Positions 31,766-38,776 of a DNA stretch of 64,000 nucleotides are shown here, piece by piece (position 1 is the stretch's first letter; the number at the start of each line of letters is the position of its first letter). Source of the DNA: Hyphomicrobiales bacterium (GTDB taxonomy: Bacteria > Pseudomonadota > Alphaproteobacteria > Rhizobiales > Rhizobiaceae); contig UEIF01000046.1 in NCBI GenBank assembly GCA_900468805.1, forward strand, positions 41,291 to 105,290, in the 5' to 3' direction. The position numbers and the translations under genes are program-made. The notes beneath the pieces were generated by a model. The model was not told the origin of the DNA. It was given only the letters and a program-made list of their open reading frames with translations, and ran no database searches.

Positions 31766-31794
31766 TATGTAGCTATGCCGATGGGAGTTGTCAC
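31766..31794 (-). promoter_or_regulatory. Promoter of aroF leader
   Basis: A -35 GTGACA (31794-31789), a 17-bp spacer, and a -10 TACATA (31771-31766), then GGCTGC and the leader ATG. The arrangement is identical in spacing to the tyrS leader promoter at 9619-9653. Confidence 0.7.
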
Positions 31795-31833
31795 GCGGAA
31801 TCTGTGAGAGAAAATGACCGATCCGTGAGGTTT

Positions 31834-33375
31834 TCAGCGGCTTTCCGCCATTGCCTCTCCTTGTGCCTCTTCCGGCTCTGCATGTCGGTTCTTGCGGCGG
31901 CGCGTCGTCAGTTCCTCTCCGGCATTGGCGGGCAGGCGCAGGAAGGTGATGCAGGCAAGGGCGGAGATCCCAGCCACGATGAAGAAGGCGATATGGAAAT
32001 CGGAAACCAGCAGCTTGCCGCCGTGGAAGCTCGATGAGATTTCCAGGATCGTGCCGGCGACGGCAACGCCCATGGCCATGGAGATGCGCTGCGCCACCGC
32101 ATTGATGGCGGTCGCCTGGCTGCTGTCGGCCTCGTCCACATCGCCGAAGGCCATGGCGTTGACGCCTGAGAAGGCCATGGAGCGCAACAGGCCGCCGACG
32201 AGAAGACAGCCCATGATGACATAGAGCGGCGTTTCGACGGTGAAGAGGCCGTTCACACCGAGGAAGATCGCGGCGAGGAAGGTGGTCAGCGCAATGACGT
32301 TACGGAAGCCGAAGGCATTGTAGGTGCGGGTGGCGGCGAATTTCGAGCCCATCGAACCGAGCGCGCTGACGAAGGTGATCGAGCCTGATTGCAGCGGGGT
32401 CATGCCGAAGCCGAGCTGTAGCATCAGTGGCATGAGGAAGGGTAACGCGCCGAGCCCCATGCGGAAATTCGAGGCGCCGAGGATCGATGCCCGGAACATC
32501 GGATAGCGGAACATTTTCGGGTCGAGCAGCGGATGCGGCGTGCGCCTGGCATGGATGAAATAGAGGATGCCGGAAAGGATGCCGACAGCGACGGTAACAT
32601 AACCGTAGATGACGGGAACCGCCGGCAGGCTGATGACCGAAAGGCCGAAGACGAAACCGGAAAAGCCGATGCCCGACAGGAAGAAACCCGGAAAATCCAT
32701 CGGCTTCGGGCTGCGCGGTTCGACAGCCGGCAGGAAGCGGGTGACGAGGATGATGCCGATAATGCCGATCGGCACATTGATCCAGAAGATCCAGTGCCAG
32801 CTGAGATAGGTCGTCAGGAAGCCGCCGATCGGCGGTCCCATGATCGGGCCGATCAGCGCCGGAATGGTGAGCCAGGCCATGGCATTCACCAGCTGGTGAC
32901 GTGGCGTACCGCGTACCAGCAGCAATCGCCCGACCGGCGTCATCATCGAGCCGCCGGCACCCTGAATGAGACGGGAGATGACGAAGGCGGCGATGGAATT
33001 GGAGAAAGCGCAGGCGACAGAGCCGACCATGAAGACGAAGATCGCCAGACGGAAGATATTGCGGGCGCCGAAGCGATCCGACATCCATCCGCTGATCGGA
33101 ATGAAGATCGCCAGCGCCACGAGGTAGCTCGTTACCGCAAGCTTCAACGCGATCGGCGAAGTGCCGATATCGGCAGCAATCGCAGGCAGGCTGGTGGCAA
33201 TCACGGTCGAATCCATCTGTTCCATGAACAGGGCGACCGCGAGGATCATCGGCGTTAGACGGGACACGGGCAACCGGAATGCAATGAGATAGGATTCGGC
33301 GCCATCGGCGTCGGTTGGATTCGGGCTTCGTTCTAGGCCAGCATTCTTAGCCTGTCCACGAAATGAATGTCGCAT
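31834..33375 (-). CDS. MFS transporter, DHA2 family (EmrB/QacA-like)
   Basis: About 513 aa with 14 probable membrane helices. Signatures are ALFMEQMDSTVIATSLPAIA (motif D1 of DHA2 exporters), ISGWMSDRFGARNIF (motif A), RLIQGAGGSMMTPVGR (motif B) and IGPIMGPPIGGFL (motif C). Such proteins use the proton gradient to expel drugs or metabolites. The start is uncertain: I use the ATG at 33375 (MRHSFRGQAKNAG); a start closer to the first helix is possible. It is divergent from the riboswitch-controlled bluB and 35 bp separates the start from the riboswitch. Confidence 0.82.
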   Translation of the reverse strand: MRHSFRGQAKNAGLERSPNPTDADGAESYLIAFRLPVSRLTPMILAVALFMEQMDSTVIATSLPAIAADIGTSPIALKLAVTSYLVALAIFIPISGWMSDRFGARNIFRLAIFVFMVGSVACAFSNSIAAFVISRLIQGAGGSMMTPVGRLLLVRGTPRHQLVNAMAWLTIPALIGPIMGPPIGGFLTTYLSWHWIFWINVPIGIIGIILVTRFLPAVEPRSPKPMDFPGFFLSGIGFSGFVFGLSVISLPAVPVIYGYVTVAVGILSGILYFIHARRTPHPLLDPKMFRYPMFRASILGASNFRMGLGALPFLMPLMLQLGFGMTPLQSGSITFVSALGSMGSKFAATRTYNAFGFRNVIALTTFLAAIFLGVNGLFTVETPLYVIMGCLLVGGLLRSMAFSGVNAMAFGDVDEADSSQATAINAVAQRISMAMGVAVAGTILEISSSFHGGKLLVSDFHIAFFIVAGISALACITFLRLPANAGEELTTRRRKNRHAEPEEAQGEAMAESR

Positions 33376-33411
33376 GCAGCTTGCCGCCATGCCGTTTCCA
33401 CGCCATAGATC

Positions 33412-33580
33412 ACCCGTCAGGTGCCCGCTTTCACAGGCGGGAGAATCGGGAATCCGGTGCGAGACCGGAACGTGCCCAACGCTGTAAGGCCGACGCTTGC
33501 CGCTTATCACGCCACTGGCCGCAAGGCCGGGAAGGCTGCGGCGAAGCGAATGACGCCAAGTCAGAAGACCGGCCTGGCAA
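33412..33580 (+). promoter_or_regulatory. Cobalamin (B12) riboswitch upstream of bluB
   Basis: Conserved blocks occur in the right order: AGGTGCCC, GGGAATCCGGTGCGAGACCG followed by GAACGTGCCC, AACGCTGTAAG, CGCCACTGG, CCGGGAAGG, and the B12 box region GCCAAGTCAGAAGACCGGCC. Between it and the gene, CCCGC-GCGGAC-GGCGGG could form the expression-platform stem ahead of the GGGGA ribosome-binding site. Binding of adenosylcobalamin should repress bluB. Confidence 0.92.
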
Positions 33581-33633
33581 GATAGACCCAACCCGCGCGG
33601 ACGGCGGGCGGTTGCGTTGTTGGGGATTTGACG

Positions 33634-34320
33634 ATGCGACCCATTGATGATGCCGTTTGCCCGGCATCCGGTTTTTCTGCGGCCGAACGCGAGGCCGTCT
33701 ATCATGCGATCATGACGCGGCGCGATGTGCGTAGCCAGTTCCTGCCCGATCCCTTGCCGGATGATCTCGTCACAAGGCTGCTGACGGCGGCGCATCACGC
33801 GCCTTCGGTCGGCTTCATGCAGCCGTGGAATTTCATTCTGGTGAAAAGTGCCGAGGTCAGGGCGCGGGTGCGCGATGTTTTCGTGAAGGCGAATGAGGAA
33901 GCGGCCCGCATGTTCGACAGCGAACGGCAGGAAAAGTACCGTTCGCTGAAGCTCGAAGGCATCGTCGAGGCGCCACTCGGCATCTGCGTGACCTGCGATC
34001 CTACCCGCAGCGGCAGCGTGGTACTGGGGCGCACGCATAATCCGCGCATGGACAGCTATTCCACCGTCTGCGCCATCCAGAACCTGTGGCTTGCTGCCAG
34101 AGCGGAAGGCGTCGGCATCGGCTGGGTCAGCATCTTTCGCGAGGGCGACCTGAAGGAAATCTTCGGCATTCCCGATCATATCGAGGTGGTGGCCTGGCTC
34201 TGCGCCGGCTTCGTCGAACGGCTCTATGATCAGCCGGAACTGGCGGTCAAAGGCTGGCGGCAAAGGATGCCGCTGGAAGAACTGGTCTTCCATGACCGCT
34301 GGGGGCAGGTTGAAGGCTAG
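33634..34320 (+). CDS. bluB: 5,6-Dimethylbenzimidazole synthase
   Basis: A 228-aa nitroreductase-fold flavoprotein that cuts up reduced FMN with oxygen to make dimethylbenzimidazole, the lower ligand of vitamin B12. Typical stretches are RRDVRSQFLPDPLPDDLVTR, AAHHAPSVGFMQPWNFI, GRTHNPRMDSYSTVCAIQNL and GWVSIF. The ATG at 33634 has GGGGA 7 nt upstream. The cobalamin riboswitch in front of it confirms the pathway. B12 synthesis matters in rhizobia for symbiosis and for B12-dependent ribonucleotide reduction. Confidence 0.96.
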   Translation: MRPIDDAVCPASGFSAAEREAVYHAIMTRRDVRSQFLPDPLPDDLVTRLLTAAHHAPSVGFMQPWNFILVKSAEVRARVRDVFVKANEEAARMFDSERQEKYRSLKLEGIVEAPLGICVTCDPTRSGSVVLGRTHNPRMDSYSTVCAIQNLWLAARAEGVGIGWVSIFREGDLKEIFGIPDHIEVVAWLCAGFVERLYDQPELAVKGWRQRMPLEELVFHDRWGQVEG

Positions 34321-34349
34321 ACCGCGCCGGGTTGAGCCGGCGCGGGTCT
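34319..34349. terminator. Large hairpin between bluB and convergent MFS gene
   Basis: AGACC-GCGCCGG, loop GTTGAG, CCGGCGC-(G)-GGTCT: 12 bp with one bulged G. It overlaps the bluB stop codon and likely ends transcripts from both sides; there is no U tract. Confidence 0.6.
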
Positions 34350-34352
34350 GCA

Positions 34353-35897
34353 TCATTGGGCTGGCTGGCTATCGCATTCCCTGGCGCAAACAGGGGCTTT
34401 CCAATGGCCGAAGACGAGGAAGCTTGCGGCGGCCATCAGCCAGACGCCGACGGCGCCATAGAGCATGACTGCGCCGAATCCCTGGACGAGCGCATCATGC
34501 ACCGTCGCGGCCGGGATATCGGGCAGGGAGGCGATATTGCCGGCGGAAATGCGTTCGGCAGCCAAGCGGAGATCGTCCGCCGCCGTCGATGACGGCAGGA
34601 CGCTCTTCAGATGCGAGAAGACGCCGTTGAAGAGGATGAAGCCCATGACGGCGATGTTGATGGCGAGCGAGATCATACGGGCGCTCATGTCGATACCGGA
34701 GGCCATGCCGGCACGATCGCTGGAGACGGCACCCGTCGTCGTGTTGCTGACCGGAGTGTTGGTGAAGCCCAATCCGATGCCTGAGAGCAGGGCGCCGGGC
34801 ATCATGGTCAGCCAGCTTGGCTCGGTGGCGGCGCTGCCAGACTTCATCAACAGGAAGCCGAGGCCGATGGTGAAGAGACCGCCGGGAATGACGAGGCCCG
34901 GCCGGTAGCGGAGCGAAAGACGCTCGGCAAACGGCGGCACGACCAGGGTCGGCAGCGTATAGGCCAGCAGCGAGAGACCGGCGGCAAGGCTGCCGTAGCC
35001 GAGGCCGGCCTGATACCAGATCGGCAGATAGATCATGAAGGGCCAGAAGCTGATGTTCATGGCAGCCGAGCCGATGATCGCACCCGAGAAAGTGCGGATG
35101 CGGAAGACCGAGGCATCGAACATGGGCCGCGGGTTCAGCCACTCGGCAATGACGAAGGCGATAAGGCTTACCGCGCAAAGAGCGATAATGGCGAGTGCCG
35201 TGGGGCTGGCAAAGCCCAGGGCCGGCCCCTGCGTGATGAAGAAGGCGAGGCAGAAGACCGATAGTGAAAGGGTGGCGATGCCGGCGATATCGAGCCGTCT
35301 CGCACTTGGGTCACGAGATTCCTCAATGCCGGTTACGGCGAGGGCTATCGTGATGACGGCAAGGACCGCATGAATGAGAAACACCCATTGCCAGCCGGCG
35401 GCTGCCACGATGGCAACGCCGATGATCGGGCCGAAGCCGAGGCCGATCCCGAAGATGATGCCCCACCAGCCGAAGGCCATGCTGCGGGCGCGGCCCTCCC
35501 GGAATTGATGGGAGAGAACGGCGACCTGGCAGATCAGCATGACGCCGCCGCTCATGCCCTGCAGAAAGCGGGCGGCGATCAGCAGCGAGGCATCCTGCGC
35601 AAGGCCGGCGACGAGCGAGGTCAAGCCGAAGGCGGCAATGCCGATCAGGAAGACATGCTTGCGGCCGTAACGATCGGCAAAGGTACCGGCCGCCATCAGC
35701 ACCGTGGTGACGGCAATCGTGTAGGCGTTCATGATCCATTGCAGCGCGCTGAAATCGGCATGCAGCACCTTTTCAAGCGTCGGCAGAATTGCCGGGACGC
35801 TCGATATTTCAAGGCCGAACATGAGCGAGGAGAGGCAAGCGGCCATCAGGGCGATAATGCCTCTGATACGTGAGGAAGGAGGGGAGGCAGGGGTCAT
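34353..35897 (-). CDS. MFS transporter, DHA2 family
   Basis: A 514-aa 14-helix exporter related to EmrB/SmvA. Visible are FGLEISSVPAILPTLEKVLH, the motif A variant GTFADRYGRKHVF, RFLQGMSGGVMLICQVA, and the late repeat NTPVSNTTTGAVSSDRAGMA characteristic of the SmvA branch. The ATG giving MTPASPPSSRIRG is used; the frame is open 13 codons further. It is divergent from a LysR regulator, the standard arrangement for regulator and target, so induction by an exported compound through that regulator is likely. Confidence 0.87.
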   Translation of the reverse strand: MTPASPPSSRIRGIIALMAACLSSLMFGLEISSVPAILPTLEKVLHADFSALQWIMNAYTIAVTTVLMAAGTFADRYGRKHVFLIGIAAFGLTSLVAGLAQDASLLIAARFLQGMSGGVMLICQVAVLSHQFREGRARSMAFGWWGIIFGIGLGFGPIIGVAIVAAAGWQWVFLIHAVLAVITIALAVTGIEESRDPSARRLDIAGIATLSLSVFCLAFFITQGPALGFASPTALAIIALCAVSLIAFVIAEWLNPRPMFDASVFRIRTFSGAIIGSAAMNISFWPFMIYLPIWYQAGLGYGSLAAGLSLLAYTLPTLVVPPFAERLSLRYRPGLVIPGGLFTIGLGFLLMKSGSAATEPSWLTMMPGALLSGIGLGFTNTPVSNTTTGAVSSDRAGMASGIDMSARMISLAINIAVMGFILFNGVFSHLKSVLPSSTAADDLRLAAERISAGNIASLPDIPAATVHDALVQGFGAVMLYGAVGVWLMAAASFLVFGHWKAPVCARECDSQPAQ

Positions 35898-36031
35898 GCT
35901 TTGGCCTTTCAACGTTGAGACATACAACGGTGACATCCGATGTCGTCCATTTGCGTCAGCATAAGCAGAGCTTGAACATTACAGAATTGGATGATTAACT
36001 ATTTCAGACACAACAATTTCGGATAGATGCC
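35898..36031. promoter_or_regulatory. Divergent MFS / LysR control region
   Basis: It holds two palindromes: TCAACGTTGA (35909-35918), next to the MFS start, and GACATC-C-GATGTC (35932-35944). Either could be a regulator site. A T-N11-A LysR box cannot be singled out with confidence. Confidence 0.35.
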
Positions 36032-36886
36032 ATGACCATGCTCGATGTCGATTCCGTTCAGGCCTTCGTGACGATCGCCGAGAACAGGAGCTTCACCCGC
36101 GCCGCCAGTGAGCTTGGCAGCACGCAGGGCGCGATCAGCGTCAAGCTGAAACGGCTGGAAGAGCGGCTCGGCCATCGGCTGATCGAGCGTACGCCGCGGC
36201 TGGTGCGGCTTTCCGCACAGGGCGCGGTATTTCTTGATGCCGCACGGGAATTCCTCGCGGCCCATGACCGGGCGGTCGCCGCACTTTCCTCCTCGCGCCG
36301 TCATTTCAGGCTGGGCATTGCGGCCCATGTCGCCGGCCCGGAAGTGCCGACGCTGCTTGCGCGCCTCAATGCCCATGATCCGGGGCTGACGATCGAGGTC
36401 CGGCTCGACAATTCCTGCGAGTTGCTTGCAGCCTTCGACCGCGGCGATCTGGATGCGGCGATAGTTCGTCGGGACGAGGACCGGCGCGACGGCGAGGTTC
36501 TGGCACCGGAGCATTTCGGCTGGTTCGCAACGCCGCAATTCGAATATCGCCGCGGTGAGCCGCTGCGTCTTGCAGCACTGTCGCCCAACTGCGGGGTGCG
36601 GGATGTCTGCACCCGGGCGCTCGATGCGGCGGGCATTCCCTGGGCGGAAGTCTTCCTCGGCGGCGGCTCTTCGGCTGTGACGGCGGCCGTTTCAGCCGGG
36701 CTTGCCGTCTCGACCTTTTCCTATCGCCTGGCACCCGTCGGTACGGTCGAGGTCAGCGAGCGGTTCGGCCTGCCGTCGCTACCATCCTCGGAGGTCGTGC
36801 TGCACTCGACGCTAACGGATGCCAAATCGCGCGCGGCGCTGCGCACGCTGGCGGCAGCGTTCAGGGAGCATCGCGCCTCAAACTGA
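36032..36886 (+). CDS. LysR family transcriptional regulator
   Basis: A 284-aa LysR-type protein. The N-terminal winged helix (AFVTIAENRSFTRAASELGS then TQGAISVKLKRLEERLG) covers about residues 8-68, and a periplasmic-binding-protein-like effector domain follows (LRLGIAAHV-type strand at about residue 92 onward). The effector is unknown. It is divergently placed to the DHA2 exporter, which is probably its target. The first or third codon (both ATG) may be the start. Confidence 0.9.
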   Translation: MTMLDVDSVQAFVTIAENRSFTRAASELGSTQGAISVKLKRLEERLGHRLIERTPRLVRLSAQGAVFLDAAREFLAAHDRAVAALSSSRRHFRLGIAAHVAGPEVPTLLARLNAHDPGLTIEVRLDNSCELLAAFDRGDLDAAIVRRDEDRRDGEVLAPEHFGWFATPQFEYRRGEPLRLAALSPNCGVRDVCTRALDAAGIPWAEVFLGGGSSAVTAAVSAGLAVSTFSYRLAPVGTVEVSERFGLPSLPSSEVVLHSTLTDAKSRAALRTLAAAFREHRASN

Positions 36887-36916
36887 AGACGCTGTCCCGA
36901 CGGCGGAGATCGTGCC

Positions 36917-38029
36917 CTATTGCTGCTGTTGTTGGGGCTGCGGGCCCGATGTTGCAGGATTGGCGAGATCGATCTTGCCCTGATCGCCGGCGAGGAATTG
37001 CGGGCCGACCTGACGGACCTTGTTACCGGTGGGGTCATAGGGACGATCCGCCACCTGCGGCTGCGGGGCAGGCGGCGCGCTCGCGGCCTTCGGGGCTTCC
37101 GTCTTGATCGTCGTAATCGAGCCCTTCGGTTCGGGCGCCGGCGCATAGGCAGCCTGGCTCTTGCGCATCTGCTCGTAATAGGCAGTCAGATTGCAGGAGC
37201 AGGCGGATTTTTCGCCGGGCGCGCGGGTCTTGTAGGCGAAGGCGTTTTTCATCGCGCTGTAGGGCGTTCCCGTCGCCGTCGAGATCATGTTCGAGGTCTC
37301 GGTGCTGGAAACGTCGCGATAGAAGAGCTCCGTCTCGACGCCTGGGCACATCTTCGAGCAGGTCGCCGCATCGCGGCCGAAATCCACCGAAGTGGCGTTG
37401 TTGCTGATCGGGAAGAAGCCGCCGTCGCAGGTGCGCACGCAGATGGTGCTGACAGGCGAGAGCATTTCGGCGCGCGGCAGGCCATAGTGCTCGCCGCCGC
37501 CGAGCGGAATGAACGTGTCGCCGCGCATGGCCTGCTCTTCGATGCTCGGAGCTGGAGCATAGACGTCGCTCGGAGCGGGTTCGCCAAAGCTGTCGCTGTT
37601 GCAGCCATTGTCCTCGAGTGCGGCCATCAGGCCCTCGCGGGCCGCATCCGTACCGGACTGGCGCAATTCGTTGCGGCGATCCTGAAGGAAGCTGATATTG
37701 TCCACCATCTTGGCTTCAGCCTGCTCGAGCTCGGTGCAGAAGCCGGCATTCTCGCCGCCGACGACCACCATGCTGCCTGAGGTACAGCCATACCGACGCA
37801 GATCGCCGCGCACCTTGCGCAATTCCAGGTTCTGTTCGGCAAGCGCGCCCGCATATTGGCGCATCTCCGGGCCGTTATTGCCGATCGATTGCGGCAAGTC
37901 GGCAAGGCGCCCGCGCAGATCCTCGCAGATCGCATTGGTCTGCGCCACCGCAGGAGCCGCGAATGCCAGATAGAAAACGAGATACAGGTTTCGGCGCTTC
38001 ACGACGTCGTTCCGGAAAGAGAAAAGCAT
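36917..38029 (-). CDS. DUF2865 secreted protein
   Basis: A 370-aa protein with a signal peptide (cleavage near AVAQ-TN, residue 30) and a Cys-rich body typical of DUF2865. The diagnostic stretch is TICVRTCDGGFFPISNNATS near residue 197, followed by DAATCSKMCPG. The N-terminal part (residues 35-130) is helical and probably coiled, and the C-terminus is Pro/Ala/Gln-rich with a poly-Gln end. The family is confined to Rhizobiales-type alphaproteobacteria; the function is unknown. It stands alone. Confidence 0.85.
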   Translation of the reverse strand: MLFSFRNDVVKRRNLYLVFYLAFAAPAVAQTNAICEDLRGRLADLPQSIGNNGPEMRQYAGALAEQNLELRKVRGDLRRYGCTSGSMVVVGGENAGFCTELEQAEAKMVDNISFLQDRRNELRQSGTDAAREGLMAALEDNGCNSDSFGEPAPSDVYAPAPSIEEQAMRGDTFIPLGGGEHYGLPRAEMLSPVSTICVRTCDGGFFPISNNATSVDFGRDAATCSKMCPGVETELFYRDVSSTETSNMISTATGTPYSAMKNAFAYKTRAPGEKSACSCNLTAYYEQMRKSQAAYAPAPEPKGSITTIKTEAPKAASAPPAPQPQVADRPYDPTGNKVRQVGPQFLAGDQGKIDLANPATSGPQPQQQQQ

Positions 38030-38200
38030 TTATCTGTCGATTGCGGCTTCAATCCACCGCGCTTTGTCTTAACGTATTTCCCTTAATAAGCTCGCAGTAA
38101 TTCCTAGCGCATTTTTGAGACCTTATCCAGCAAGCCTGATGGTTCCATTCCAATCTCTCCTGCACCCGCCCGGAAAAAGGTTCATAGCTAAACAGCTGAC

Positions 38201-38734
38201 ATGACAGATATTTCTGACGAAGCTGCCGCCGCGGAAACGACTTCGGCAATACCGCATGCCCGAGGCGGACTTCACGTTTTCGTGGACGGTTGTTTTGAGC
38301 CCGGCTCCCGCCACGGGGGATGGGCCTTTGTCGCCTATCGCGATGGCGTCGAAATCGCATCCGGCTTCGGCGGCGCAAAGGATACGGCCAATAACACGAT
38401 GGAAGTGACCGCGGTGCTCGAGGCGGCAATATGGATCAACCGCACAGCAGCTGATGCAGCGGCGGTCATCTGGTCGGATTCCGTCTATGCCGTGGAAGGC
38501 TGCAACGGCTGGCGTCCGATCTGGAGAAACAATGGCTGGAAGAAAAGCAACCCGAACGGCAAGGCCAGAAACCGGGTGATATCAGATGCGAAGATCTGGA
38601 AGGCCCTCGATGTCCAGCTAACGCAGAACCCGATGATAGGTATCGCCTGGTGCAAGGGCCATTCAGGCACCGATGGCAATGAGCGCGCCGATGCGCTGGC
38701 TGATCAGGGACGCCGGTCGATACGGAGTCCCTGA
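38201..38734 (+). CDS. RNase H-like protein
   Basis: A 177-aa protein with the RNase H fold. The acidic active-site residues appear in order: VFVDGCFEPG (Asp), NNTMEVTAVLEA (Glu), WSDSVYAV (Asp), and GHSGTDGNERADALAD (His and final Asp). It carries about 20 extra residues at the N-terminus and an insertion in the basic-handle region (RNNGWKKSNPNGKARNR). It would cut RNA in RNA-DNA hybrids. Whether this is the main RNase HI of the cell or a second paralog cannot be told. Confidence 0.82.
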   Translation: MTDISDEAAAAETTSAIPHARGGLHVFVDGCFEPGSRHGGWAFVAYRDGVEIASGFGGAKDTANNTMEVTAVLEAAIWINRTAADAAAVIWSDSVYAVEGCNGWRPIWRNNGWKKSNPNGKARNRVISDAKIWKALDVQLTQNPMIGIAWCKGHSGTDGNERADALADQGRRSIRSP

Positions 38735-38776
38735 TTTTGAGATGGGCCTGATTTCAAATGAGAACGGGCAACCGGC

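Noticed and set aside
31834..34356. 840-codon frame extending the DHA2 exporter across the riboswitch and bluB
   Set aside because: The upstream 300 or so codons are antisense to bluB and the riboswitch; the exporter domain begins after them.
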